From NCBI RefSeq assembly GCF_000002595.2, contig NC_057020.1, forward strand, positions 1,627,529-1,691,528: a stretch of DNA of 64,000 nucleotides. The letters run 5' to 3'. This DNA comes from Chlamydomonas reinhardtii (taxonomy: Eukaryota > Chlorophyta > Chlorophyceae > Chlamydomonadales > Chlamydomonadaceae). The notes below the pieces were generated by a model. That model was not told where the DNA came from. It did not search any database and saw only the letters and a program-made list of their open reading frames with translations. Shown piece after piece: positions 21,800 to 33,773 of the stretch. Each line of letters opens with the position of its first letter. Positions within the stretch are counted from its first letter, which is position 1. The translations under genes and the position numbers were made by a program.

Positions 21800-22621
21800 C
21801 TACCCAGAGGTGAACACGTTGATTTCAGTTTCTATTGCCCGGCTCGCGTTTTCGCCCCGTGCTGGCGGCAATAGCCTGAGAGTTGAGACAGTGCAGGGAG
21901 GTCCGGCCCATCCCTGGTCCGGCTAACCGGGGACATCCGAGGCTCGTGTGTGAGTCGCGTCATCGCCGCGTTCGCACACGAAGCATCAATGTGTTTGGTC
22001 CTCGCCTAGTACAGGAGATATTCGGAACGGTGTAAGAGGGATGGCGCTGAACTGGCGCGTCACGGATCTAGGCCGGACAATCGACAGGGCCAAGGAGCAA
22101 GGATGGATACAACTTACGGTAAGCGGCGGTCGCCCAGGGGTACTTGACGATGTACCGGACATTTGCTTCCCCTCTTGCACCACCTTCACCCGAAGCTCCC
22201 CCATCAAGGAGTCAATTGAACTGCTATCCGCACCACAGCGCAAGAGAAAATGTGCGTGCGGCATGAAGCCCCGCCATCCCCGGTGTACCGTACCGTATCC
22301 GAAACCTACCGTAGTCTACAACTTCTCTTCGTGTCGCGCACATTCGCGTTCGCATTTCGACAGCACTCCGCTAGTCTGCGGTACCACAGCTACCTTGTTA
22401 GATACTGCCTCCCGCCCGCTCCCAGCAATCCCACCGCACCCACATCCAACGCGGCCTCAAACACCACCCAGCAGTCAGGCCCACCGCAGTCCGCAGTCTG
22501 TGTGGCGCATGCGCCTGCACGGGGCGCGCCGCTGCATCCGCCTGACGCCCCCCGTGTGCACGCACTGCCGCCACAGCAAGTAACATAGGATGGCGGAGGA
22601 GGAGGAGGGGGACAGTGTGGG
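21800..22621. other. Intergenic region, no recognised gene
   Basis: One plus-strand frame of 180 codons (22041-22583) has no recognisable domain. A CCGCAC/GCCACC-rich stretch precedes the small leftward frame at 22622. Confidence 0.35.
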
Positions 22622-22840
22622 TTAACGTTTCTTCATCCTGTTGGTGTTGCCCTTCATAGCCGCCGATATCTTGGCCTTGGTGGCGGCGGTGGGCGGCCCG
22701 CTGTCGTCCGCCGGCACGTCCGCATAAAACCGCGGATTGTTCTTGTTGGCGCGGCCCTTCCAGCTGGCGTCCTGAAGCCACGCCTTCACCGCCTTCGCGT
22801 TTAGGGCAGCCAGCTGGTGGCTGTAAGTGCGCAGAGACAT
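22622..22840 (-). CDS. Small hypothetical protein or terminal exon with NUMOD3-like C-terminus
   Basis: A 72-codon minus-strand frame ends in TKAKISAAMKGNTNRMKKR. The KISxxMKGN core resembles the NUMOD3 DNA-binding motif that accompanies homing-type GIY-YIG endonucleases. The upstream half, AVKAWLQDASWKGRANKNN, is basic and has no match I know. A possible splice acceptor (CGCACTTACAG) lies a few codons after the ATG, so this may instead be the last exon of a longer leftward gene. No nuclease domain is visible nearby. The function is unknown. Confidence 0.4.
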   Translation of the reverse strand: MSLRTYSHQLAALNAKAVKAWLQDASWKGRANKNNPRFYADVPADDSGPPTAATKAKISAAMKGNTNRMKKR

Positions 22841-24059
22841 GTTTGTAAAGTACAGCGTGACAGCCCCTGACCTGCGAAGACTGGCCCGCGCGCATGCATG
22901 CGCGGTTGCGTTAACTGTGTGGTCCCCATCAGTCCATGTCCATAGTCCATGTCATCTTTCCTCACTGGTGCCGTGCACTCCTTAAACCTGACAGGGCGCT
23001 GTTGTTACCACCCGCTACCAGCGCGGCCGCCAGCCCTGACAAACACATGGGGCGGATCTGCCAATGCGCCATCCATTTCACGCTCCGTCCTGCTTGCCGT
23101 CCTGCATGCACACGCGTTTCGTGCCACCACTCTTCACCAGCCCCCGGCCCGCCTCCCCACCATCCAAGTAATCAGTGCACTCCCTGTCACGTGATCGCAC
23201 AGTCGCCCTTGCGTTCGCCTATCTGTCCAAGTGCCAATGCCACCTGGGCATAACGAACCGACCTAAGTTCAGACATGGAAACAAGCAACCGTTCACGCCG
23301 CCTGAGCTTGCTCCGTGCTAGAAGAAAGATAATACACATGGCTTAGTGAGCCAGTAAAACATTGCATACACGCACAAAGCTCCCCTGAACACTAGAGCCC
23401 GTATGGAAGCCGCCAGATGTGGGTACACCCCCGTGACTGTGTCAACCTGCTAAGTCGCCGCTCCGCCCGCCGGACTGCACGGCGTGGCCTCTGACAGCTC
23501 CGTATCCTGCGAGCCGATTGACGTCCGCTAGACCATTGATGCAACTAACTTCGCGGCAGTCTACCGCGTAATGCTACAGATACCAATACACCCCGCTTGC
23601 ACGACAAAGTGTGAAGTTCGAGGTTGCACCAGAGAGGTGGCTGTCCCCCGTGGGGCAAGTGGGCTGAAGCACGTCAAGTGTCAAGAGGCTGAAGGCTCGC
23701 CAGGATACATTCATCTCCCTTGAGGTGCAACCAAACCAAAGTGCAGCCATAGACAAACGGAAACACCGAACCGCATGTACAACTTCGGGGTATGCCGTAC
23801 TTCACTTGCGCTGTGCTCAATATGCCAGGTTGACAGCTGCCATGTATGGCATGTAAGATTCTGATGCGACTAACCCTGAGCATGCAACGGTCGCCGTTGT
23901 GCCATCTGCACAGCGCCTTGTGGGCCGCCGGCCGGCCCAACCACAGCATGCCTGTTCGGAGCACTCTCCGGCCTCACGCCTCATCTTCGGCAGCACTGCC
24001 AGCGAGCACCCGGCCGTCATGCAGCCGCACCCAAGGACACACGCGCCGTGGCGCAGCGC
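22841..24059. other. Intergenic region, downstream of HPRT
   Basis: No gene or long repeat was recognised. It should contain the 3' UTR of the leftward HPRT gene; no convincing reverse-complement TGTAA signal was found close to its stop. Confidence 0.4.
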
Positions 24060-26390
24060 TTACTCGTCGCCGCTCTCGCCCGACTCGGCTGGCTCCGGCT
24101 TGATGCCCAGGTGCGCGTAGCACTCGGGCTTCAGCACGCCTGTGTCATTAAGTTGTCAGGTACTCATCAGATGCTGTGCGCAAGACATGCGGCCCCGTCT
24201 AGTGAGATCTGTGTCATCGCCAGGGATACTGGCGGCAGTAATGCAAGCCAACGACAATGCAGGCTGCGTGCGCGTGCGGGTGTGCGTGCCACTGCTATGT
24301 TACGCGTAGGGTTCGCTTGCAGGTTTACACCAGCATGCTCCGCCCGCCACTCACCGATGTAGGGGATGCTGCGGTACTCCTCGTCGAAGTCCAGTCCGTA
24401 GCCCACCACGAACTCGTTGGGGCACTGCGTGCGCAAGGCAAAGCACGTAGCAGGTTTAGCACATATACCGACCTCCGCGGCCCACACGGCCGCCACTAGC
24501 CCGCTTTGCGTGCCCCTGTAATTTAGCACTTGGTATCTGCTGCCACAACGTGCCCCTCCCGAACTAATCCTCGTCACGCGTATACGTGCACACGCAACTC
24601 GTCTTGATGCCGTTCCCGCCAAGCCCCCGTCACGCCGCCGTGCTTGTCCCGCGTCTCTTCACATACCCCACCCAAGTCTGCTCCTGTCCAATCAACCACT
24701 CACCGTGAAGCCCACGTACTCAGGCTTGTACGACAGCGCCCGCCGCTCGTGCTTATCCAGCAGCGTGGCGGTGCGCACGGACGCCACGTCGCACTCCTCC
24801 TCCAGGTAGCGGATGACGGTGGTGATTGTCAGCGCTGTATCTACGATATCCTCGACCTCCGGGTGGCGGCGGGATGCCGGGGTGTGGGAAGGAAGACAGT
24901 CAGCAGGTTGCGAAGTACGGTAGCAGTGAAGCGGGATAGCTCAACACCATTTCCAGTGGGACACTCCGTCGACGAATAAGGACTGGCCGCGCGGTTGAGG
25001 ATGGGGCACCGGCGTGGGGTCAAGTTGAATGGGTCGGGCATCCTACCGTAAACCCCCGACACCGCAGCGCCCTGAAAGCATGCAATTAATGCTGTCGATT
25101 GGCAAGGCAGGTCCTCTCGAGCGCTGTACCCAGTTAGCGATTGCGCCCCGCTGCCGCTGGTCTCACCAGCAACACGTGCCGCCCCGCCACCTTCTCCTTC
25201 TTCAGGTCCGTTTTGAGCTGCAACACAGCACGAGCGCAGACGCTAGTTAGTCACAACCACGTTGGAGCAGTGCGTGTGCGTGTGCATATGTTTCAGCGCG
25301 GTCCGTTCGTGACACCACGCGGTGCCCTCCCGCCACACAAGGCACGCACAGACACGCAAACGCATGCATCATATTTTTACCTCCACACCCTTCACACAGA
25401 GCCCGCCTAGTTCACCCAGCGCAACACACCTTGACGTCGCCCGTCGACTCTGTCCCCGAACCGTAGCTTGATGCGCGGATGAAGTCCATCGTCAGGCCAC
25501 GAGGGCATGGCTCGATGGCACGCACGAGGTCCGAGTAGAACATGAACGAGCCTTTCAACACCTGGTGGGGGAATTCCGGCGGACCGCGGGGAAGGCGTTC
25601 GTTCATTGGTGTCGGTACGTGCTCTGTGCAATACCCATATGCAGCACGCCGCCCACCAAGCCGCGAACTGCGTCGAGCGTGTTGCGGCAGAATCCTCCAT
25701 CCTTTTAAGACCTTCGATTGTACCAACGCGCGCCCACGGGCGGTACGCGCCGCCGGTACCGCAGGTGGCTTGGCCCAACGCTCGGCATGCATTTGGGCTG
25801 TTCTGACGCAGCTTGTCCCCGCTGTCAGCGTGGTCTATTGCAAAATAACACGTCGCCGTGCGATGTATTTGGCGCCTGAGGCGCTCTCCAAACGCCACGT
25901 TGTGCCCAACAAGCCCAAAACGTTTGAACGTTTTTGGGCACTCACCCCCAACACCAGCGGGGCCTTGCCCTCGTAGTCAGTAGCAATTTGCCTGCAGTAG
26001 CGCATATGTAACGGCGTGCGAGCGCGTGAGCTGGCAGGCAATATATACCTTCCATGCCGAGCCGACTTCACGCCGCTTTGCTGTTTCTTGGCGCTCACTC
26101 CCTTCCCATACCTCATTTACCCAGAAGAGACACTTGGTGCGCATTGCTTACCTGCCAAGCTCAGCTATGCGGCTTGAAAGGTCGCTCGCCGTCCACAAAA
26201 CGCACTTCATATCATCGTGATAGGAGCGAGCTGCAGTGGCCTCCGCAGTGCCCTTCTTGGGAGCCACGGATACCGATGTGCTCGGCGCCGCAGCGACAGA
26301 GACCATGTTAGTCGAGCTAATTGTGTTGGCGACGGGTCGCAAGCTAGCTAGTCTAGTTCGAGTATGTGAGACGCAGCGACCTTGCAGCAT
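24060..26390 (-). CDS. HPRT: Hypoxanthine-guanine phosphoribosyltransferase
   Basis: This is the purine-salvage enzyme that joins hypoxanthine or guanine to PRPP, giving IMP or GMP. Seven exons on the minus strand (26152-26390, 25946-25991, 25430-25561, 25167-25217, 24704-24856, 24355-24424, 24060-24139) join in frame into 256 codons plus stop, close to the usual 180-230 residues plus an N-terminal extension of about 60. Diagnostic segments in order are [29 protein letters not shown], the flexible-loop [13 protein letters not shown], the PRPP-binding [17 protein letters not shown], and [13 protein letters not shown]. The two acidic residues of the PRPP loop are present; the usual Gly after DT is Ala. 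The N-terminal extension is rich in Arg, Ser, Thr and Ala and might be an organelle-targeting peptide; a second ATG at 26306 would give a shorter cytosolic form. The next gene rightward is histone H3. Confidence 0.93.
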
Positions 26391-26509
26391 TTGCAGGTGG
26401 AAAGAAAAGACAAACTGTCAAAATGTCGGCGCCAAATTAGACGGATGGTCATGTGGCCGAGACAATCACCAGCCCGCACCGCCATGACAAGAATAAAGCC
26501 AGAGGACCA

Positions 26510-26830
26510 GGAGAACAAGAAAGGTGGCTCTCCCTCTCGAGGAAAAACTGCGCCCACGCCACTGTCTGAGGTCGAAGGTTTCGATACTACCGGTGCCAAT
26601 GATCAGACGTCAACACTACCTGCCCCGGTCACCTTTCTCCCATGCCCAGGGTCGGTTGCTACAGGCCCGCCATATGTCCAGGCGTGTCCAGGCGTGTCCA
26701 GGCGTGTCCAGGCGTCAAGCACGAGCACAGCAGGCAACACACCAAACGGCAGTAAATCTAGATTGCCTAACCGATGCTATGCTCGCCATAAACCAAAACC
26801 TTGCCGGTGCATGTCTAGGTTGGTCTAGGC
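26510..26830 (+). repeat. Dispersed repeat, short copy related to 8.82-9.56 kb
   Basis: It shares several short blocks with the reverse complement of 8.82-9.56 kb, in the same order with smaller gaps. It includes a tandem array of a 10-bp CCAGGCGTGT unit, about four copies, near 26679-26716. Confidence 0.5.
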
Positions 26831-26958
26831 AGCCCTTGATGGTGCACGCCTAATCTGTTTCAGCAACATATCGCACTCTTCCGTGGGCCAGGATGTCGCT
26901 TGCTGGCCATGTCAAATGCACCCCGCCCGGTGACATGGTCTCCGCTTCAAGTAATTGT

Positions 26959-26974
26959 GGTGTTGAGAAACACC
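26959..26974 (-). terminator. Histone H3 mRNA 3' stem-loop
   Basis: A perfect 6-bp stem (GGTGTT/AACACC) with a 4-base loop lies 41 bp past the H3 stop. This placement and sequence fit the 3' palindrome that ends replication-dependent histone mRNAs in volvocine algae in place of poly(A). Confidence 0.8.
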
Positions 26975-27014
26975 GAATTGTTGGTGGAAAAACCTCCGGA
27001 GACACACAGCACGC

Positions 27015-27472
<458 letters not shown>

Positions 27473-27521
27473 TGTGACTTTCCTTCTGGTTAAGAGGGCG
27501 CCGACTGGTCAAGGGCCAGGC

Positions 27522-28030
<509 letters not shown>

Positions 28031-28731
28031 GCAGTTTTTATTCCTGTGCACGTTGGGCGCCGCGTCCTCCTTCGAAGCCCAAGGTTGTGCAACGTGTCCA
28101 GGATCCCCCACCCACCCCAAAAAAACTCGGTGTTTCTCACCTGCTGCACGGGCCCCAGTTTGCTATCAGACATTGTACTATTGCGGCATGGTCAGGTGCA
28201 TCCACAGGAACCTGCTCCGGCCACACACCCCCACACGCAGGGGAGCCACCTCCCCTGCCCACACGGTGGGCGTCTATCCTAGCCTATTACAGGGGATGCA
28301 GATGGCATTTGCCGTATTACATGGCCTCTTAGCCACGCTTGCGTATTGGTGCAACAGCTCTGCAGAGCAGTTTCATCAAACCGCCGGGTACCCTGCCCAT
28401 TTGTATCTCTTTTTACGTAGTCACAGCCCTCATGACTGTGTAGATACAAATCGACGACAAATCCACCCTCAACTGTGCTTGTGCTGCGCCTTCAACTTCA
28501 AGGTCCGCACACGGCACATGACACAAACCCGCCTACACATCCGTAGTGTGCCCATTATTTCACGATGCCTATCACCCATGCCTCTGCGTCAGCAACAGGT
28601 CAATGCGCTATGTCGTGCAGCCTCCACCTCCCACCGGCGCGCTGCGGCTTGTGCCCCCCCCATGCCCCTCCACTTCAGCCAACCACCGTGGAGTGACCAG
28701 GCCTACACCACCAGGCCCCGAGTGGCGCAGC
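28031..28731. other. Convergent intergenic region between H4 and ARL8
   Basis: It contains the H4 stem-loop. TTACA (reverse complement of TGTAA) occurs at 28287-28291 and 28317-28321, about 415-445 bp beyond the ARL8 stop, and could be the ARL8 poly(A) signals. No gene was recognised. Confidence 0.5.
28129..28141 (+). terminator. Histone H4 mRNA 3' stem-loop, shortened
   Basis: GGTG-TTTCT-CACC forms a 4-bp stem about 100 bp past the H4 stop, in the same CTCGGTGTTTCTCA-like context as the H3 element. The right arm is shorter than in H3. Confidence 0.6.
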
Positions 28732-30969
28732 CTAGGACTTGGCGTGCTTGGTGAGCCACTCAAGCGTTACGTCTATGTTGTTCTGACGCTTGCAGCTGAT
28801 GCTGTAGATGCACACCTCGCGATCCGTCAGAGCCTGCGTAGGCCAGTCAGGGCAGGACGTCACAGGCCGTACCCCGCCGGTACCCGGGCGAAAGCCCCAG
28901 CTCCGTAAAGGTTGCATGCTAATTCTTGTTCAGTGCGACTTCTCCGTTCTCCCTTGCCCCCTATCCCTGCCGGCCAGCCAGCTGCTCGCCATCCCTCCCT
29001 ACCTTGAGGTTCAGTGCGTCAGTAAGCTGCTGCACGCCCAGGGCCCCCGGCAGGTCGTTCTTGTTGCCCAGCACCAGTAGCGGGATGCTCTGCAAGCAGA
29101 CAAGCGGAGTGTGCGGTGCGGGATGACGTAAGCTCACCAGAGGCGTGCGTGACGAAATTGCTGACAACACGACGAGTGCGCTGACGCGAGGGGCACCTGC
29201 ACCCTGCCTCCCTGCTGCTGACCCCAGCCGCGCACGGCTTTACCGTAACCTTTCCGGCTGGCGCCCACGCATTCCTCTGCAGGGCCCCCGCATTCCCGCT
29301 GGCGCCCACGCACGCCCCATCTATATTACTGTAGGACAGGCTCCATCCACTGCCACGCAACACCCACACGCTTCTGCTGGCACCCACGCCTGCATAACTG
29401 GCCCTATCCTCTGCGTAGCTTCCAATGTGTGCCCTGACCCCGCCGACTCCCACTCGGTTGTCGGCCTTGGGCCCTTATGTGCCGTACATGCCGTCGCCTG
29501 TGCAAACCCGTCCTCTCAGCTCTAGTCCCACCTTGAGGCTGGGCTTCTCAAGCAGCGAGTGCAGCTCCCGCTGGGCCATGGGCACGTTGTCGAGGTCCGC
29601 AGCGTCCACCACAAACACGATGGCCTGCGCGCACCATGCAAGAAGCCGTTCGGTCTTATGGGTGAAGGAAGGCGGGGTGTGTGGAGCCAGCCACAGCACT
29701 GGGTGTGCGTGTCCCTATCTCGCGCCCGAGGCGGGTCCGCCACATAATACCACAGCCGCCAATTCCTGTGCCCTGCTGTGTCTGTGTCATGCTGTGCTCT
29801 ATGCCAACATCCAGTGCCTCGGCTCTTATGGACCGCGTTATGCACCCATCCTCATATGGATGCGAAATTACAAAGACAGTCCAACCTCATATGGTTGCTG
29901 CCTGTGGTCCTCCATCGCCCCCCGCCCACCTGCACACCGCGGCAGTACCGCTCCCACAGGTTCCGGAAGCGCTGCTGGCCTGCACAAAAGAAACGGCCAC
30001 GGTGAGTACAGAAACTTGAAGCGGGAGAACCAGTGTGGCAGGGCTAAATGAGTGCTGCTGCTGCCGCCCACGCAGCCTTCCCAAGGCTGGGCCGCGACTC
30101 ACCACCGAGGTCCCACATCTTGATTGTCACTCCTCCCTTGGTCATTTTCCGCACTGTTTGGGCGATTGAGCGTTGTTGGCGACGTGTCAGTAGCCTGGTT
30201 CCTGGCTGACAAGCCCCAGTGAGCTGACGCAGGATGCAAGACGCCGCACATGGGCGCCCCAGTGCCCCGCACATGCGCCTCTGTCTAACCCCTGCCCACT
30301 CCCTCTACATCGCCTTTCGCCGCATGAGGCAATGAGAGACTCACTGTTGAAGCCGACCTGTCATCGGAGGAAAACGGGTGCCCATCGTCAGCTAGTGCGT
30401 TGGTACGGGCCTCCAGCTATGACTGAGGCACAGCGCCACGAATGCTATCACACGCAGCGTGCTTCGCAGGACGCACGCCACACAGGCTGGCGCCCCTGAT
30501 ACCCGCCTGCCACCTACCCTGCCGTATGCTGCTGTGTCCTGCCCATTTCGCGCTTGAAGAAGAGCGACCGCAACCAATCCAACCATGATGCACGTGCCGA
30601 ACCCTAAACCCTAGCGCCACAGCCCCTCCACCTGGACCGCCATCTCACCGTGGGAATTGTGTCCTCAGTGTATTGCCCAGTCGTGAGGACCTGCACCAGC
30701 GTGGACTTGCCGCCCTTGTTGAGCCCAACCTGTAGTACCGCCAGGACATAGGGTCGGAGAGGTGGCGTGTCAAGCGAAGCCCCGCCCATCAGCTCACTGC
30801 ATCTTTTTCCCTGCCTGTACCCGTAGATGCTACACATTCATGGACACCATCACTGCAAACCGGTCGGCTAGCCCACCAGCGACAATTCCATTTCGCGCTT
30901 GAAGAAGAGCGACCGCAACCAATCCAACCATGATGTGAACCAGGCAAGGATGCCGCTAGTTGGTGGCAT
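28732..30969 (-). CDS. ARL8: ADP-ribosylation factor-like GTPase ARL8
   Basis: This is a small Arf-family GTPase which, in animals and plants, acts on lysosome or vacuole membranes and in axonal or endosomal transport. Eight exons on the minus strand (30877-30969, 30649-30729, a 13-nt micro-exon 30345-30357, 30103-30153, 29930-29979, 29532-29624, 29003-29089, 28732-28833) join into 189 codons; animal ARL8 has 186. It has the N-terminal amphipathic helix with acidic ELSL end, P-loop GLNKGGKST, switch [21 protein letters not shown], switch [21 protein letters not shown], the guanine-specificity motif NKND, and the SCK motif. The VGFNMRK and WERYCRG stretches separate ARL8 from other ARLs. Start at 30969 gives the expected helix and no upstream extension. 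It is head-to-head with RPN12, 361 bp apart. Confidence 0.95.
30543..30590 (-). repeat. 48-bp exact copy of ARL8 exon 1 inside an ARL8 intron
   Basis: Bases 30543-30590 repeat 30888-30935 exactly, in the same orientation. The source is the coding part of exon 1 (residues 13-28, the [11 protein letters not shown] helix). The copy lies in the intron after exon 2 and is followed by two telomere-like CCCTAAA units at about 30600-30613. Confidence 0.95.
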
Positions 30970-31330
30970 TGTTTGTATTTAGGGCTTGGCTTCCGACTTC
31001 CGTCACCGAGGCAGTTTCCCCTCCTCTGCTTCGTTCGTGTTTAATTGTGATTCTTTAAGTATGCTAAGCATAACGCAAAGTCATTGTTACTTGAAAGCAG
31101 CTCTTGTTCGGGCAGCCCTCATCATCCGGTCCTCTCGTCATCATGCCAGTATTCAGTCGCAGGAAAAGCTCCCGTTTCATCATCTTAGTGTACATACAAA
31201 GCAAGTAGCTGCGTGCAGTATCTCGATAACAACTGCAAGCTTGGGAGTTGTCTTGCGCGCGCATTGAAGATCTTTGTTACCGGCTGTGGTCGCTTCGCTA
31301 GACTTGAGCAAAAGACTCTTCCACGGGACA
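30970..31330. promoter_or_regulatory. Shared 361-bp promoter region of ARL8 and RPN12
   Basis: The start codons of two divergent housekeeping genes face each other across this AT-richer segment. No TATA box was evident by eye. Confidence 0.6.
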
Positions 31331-33773
31331 ATGGCCCTTCAGGAGGCCACAGCACTGCTTGGGCGCTTCAAGGTTTGTGAGGCTGACAGCATGCACCGCG
31401 AGGGTACCAAGCCCGCGCTGAAGCTGAGGCTTGCGATGGCCGTGCCTATCAACAGGATGCTATTGGGAAGAAGGATCTAAGCACGGCGGACAGCCTGCTG
31501 GGCCAGCTGAAGGTCAGGGGGAGAAGAGGAAAGGAGAGGAAGGTCGGGTGCTGGGCGTGGTGTGCCGCTCAGAGCAGCCAAAGCAGTGCAACCGAGTCAT
31601 TGTGTGCGTTGAAGTTTACTCCTGTCCTCGGTTGCACAGGTCAAGCTCATTCAACTCCCAGCCCTGCCGCCGACGTTTGAGAAGTCGGCAACAGCCCAGC
31701 AGGAACTGCTGCTGGGACGTGAGCATGGGGGCGGGGGAGGGGACAGCGCTGGTGCCTGACTGCCGGATGACCTGACATGATGTTGCTCACCGTAAGGGGG
31801 TTTACATGCACGGCTGGTGTCTCGCTCCATAGTTTCCATGCCAGCACGGTCAGGTTTGTAGGGCACGAGCGGCGCGGTAGGTAACGCGGCTTGACGCCGG
31901 TCCGCGCCACGCACGCGCAACTACACAGGCGAGGTGCTGGAGCAGGCTGTGCTGCTGAGCTGCAAGAAGCAGGATGAGGCGGCCATGGAGCGCAGCTTCA
32001 CGCAGCTCCGAACCTACTACAACGACACGCGGTAGGGCGGAATGCGGGGTGCTGGAGATCAGGGGCGAAAGGTGCCGCTCGGAGCTCCATACCATGTTCC
32101 GTGTCACGCTGCCCCTGCTTTGTAACCTCACAGTCACACGATGCAAAGGGACTGCTTGTCTCACGCTTGTTTCTTCATCATGCGCTCTGCCCATAAACCC
32201 GCCCTTGCCTTTCAATGCCGCCTCTACTCTCCCCGCAGCACGCTGGTGCCGGCGTCCGCCAACGAGGTGGCGATGCAGGGCCTGAACCTGCTGCGCCTGC
32301 TGGTGCAGAACCGCATCGCTGAGTTTCACACCGAGCTCGAGCTCATCCCGCCCGTGGTGGGTGCAGCAGCATGGCAGCTGTTGTGTTTGGGGGGTGCAGG
32401 GTTGTAGCAAGACGCCGAAGGCGTGGCTAAGCGTTGCCGGCATGGAAGGGCGGATTTCGTTGGCAGGGCCTGGGTCTGCCCCTGTCTGCGCACCAAACCT
32501 ACCACGTTTGGTCTCATGCTTGCGTCGCAGCGTGCAGCCTGGTCAGCCAGTGCTTCTCCATGCTTCACCAGCTTGCGCCCCTCGCCGCCCTATGCCCCGC
32601 TGCAGGCCCAGAAGGATCCCGCCATACAGCAGCCGGTGCAGCTGGAGCAGTGGCTGATGGAGGGCGCCTACAACAAGGTGGGCTGGGAGCCAGGGAAGCA
32701 CGGCAACGCGCGTGTATAGCAGATGTTGCGCCTTCTGGTTTGATAGCTTGTGCAGGAGCTCTAAGCCATGGAAAACGCAACGTGCTGCTGTGTTGAGTTA
32801 CGTGTCCGGTGCATTTGTCGTTGCTCACAAGTGAAACTGCACGGTATTTGTTCCTGGCTGTCAGGTGCTGGCCGCCGCCAAGAATTCCGCCAGCGAGGTG
32901 CACGGCATGCTGCTGGCGCAGCTGGCCACCACCGTGCGGTGAGAGCAGTTGCACAGCAGCGAAGGCAGGGAGGCTGCCAGAGCGCAAGGGCTGAGGGTTA
33001 CTAGACATGGAAACATCCCAAGCAGGGCCGGAGGATGTTGGAATGGCACGTGCCGCGCGTGGGCGCCAGCGGTGTTTGGGATGAGTCAAGGCCTCTGCTG
33101 GATGGCGCCTGTACTCGTTGCGCGCTCATCGGCATGCTATGGGAGATGGTTTGGTTTGAGCATTTCTCAGGGAACTCGCTCAGGCCGGAGGTACCTTTCT
33201 ACCATACTAACAACAGCACGCCCCGCCCCGGCTTGCCACCCCGTAGCGACGAGGCTGCCAGCTGCAGCGAGAAGGCCTATGAGCGGCTCAAGCTGGCGGA
33301 CGCCCAGAAGCTGCTGCTGTTCGACAGCGAGGCCGCGGTCAAGGCCTACGCACAAGAGGTGAGCGTGGGTTGAGCTGGGGTCAGGCTGGGCTGGGCTGAA
33401 GGGCGTGGGATGAAGGGCAACGGGGATCCGGTATCGGGCCTTTCGACGCTGGTCGGATGGTGGTAGGTTGTTGCTGCAGCGGGCGGCGCGGGAATGTGCG
33501 CGAGCGCAGCCCTGCCGCGTGGTGCCTATGGGCAGGCCTCCGGCGCCTGCTGCAAAGATCCCTCTCACTCCCTTGTTCTCACGCTCTTATTCTCATGCCC
33601 CGGTGGTTGCCCCCGTGCCTGGTGCGCTGCAGCACAACTGGGCGGTCGTGGACGGGTACGTTGTGTTCAAGACGGAGGCCACCGAGGGGACCACGGCGTC
33701 CAAGGCCATTCCCTCGCTGGAGCTCATCAACAACGCGCTCGTGTACGCCAAGGAGCTCGAGCGGATAGTATAA
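31331..33773 (+). CDS. RPN12: 26S proteasome regulatory particle lid subunit RPN12
   Basis: This is a non-ATPase subunit (PSMD8 in animals) of the 19S lid that helps assemble and lock the 26S proteasome. Nine exons (31331-31372, 31456-31512, 31640-31718, 31929-32031, 32239-32356, 32606-32677, 32865-32938, 33247-33358, 33633-33773) join in frame into 265 codons, the usual plant length of about 267. Family hallmarks include GLNLLRLLVQNRIAEFHTEL, QLEQWLMEGAYNKVL, SCSEKAYERLKLADAQKLL and the C-terminal SLELINNALVYAKELERIV; this last part belongs to the PCI/winged-helix region. The N-terminal LLGRFKDAIGKKDL matches the family start. A TGTAA poly(A) signal lies at 33925-33929, about 150 bp past the stop. 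Confidence 0.95.

Larger units (their letters stand above)
26391..27014. other. HPRT upstream region containing a repeat relic
   Basis: It separates the HPRT start from the end of H3. It contains the 26.51-26.83 kb repeat copy, a short tandem repeat and the H3 3' stem-loop. Confidence 0.6.

Noticed and set aside
30600-30614. Interstitial telomere array
   Set aside because: Only two CCCTAAA units are present, too few to call an array; mentioned only as possible repair filler.
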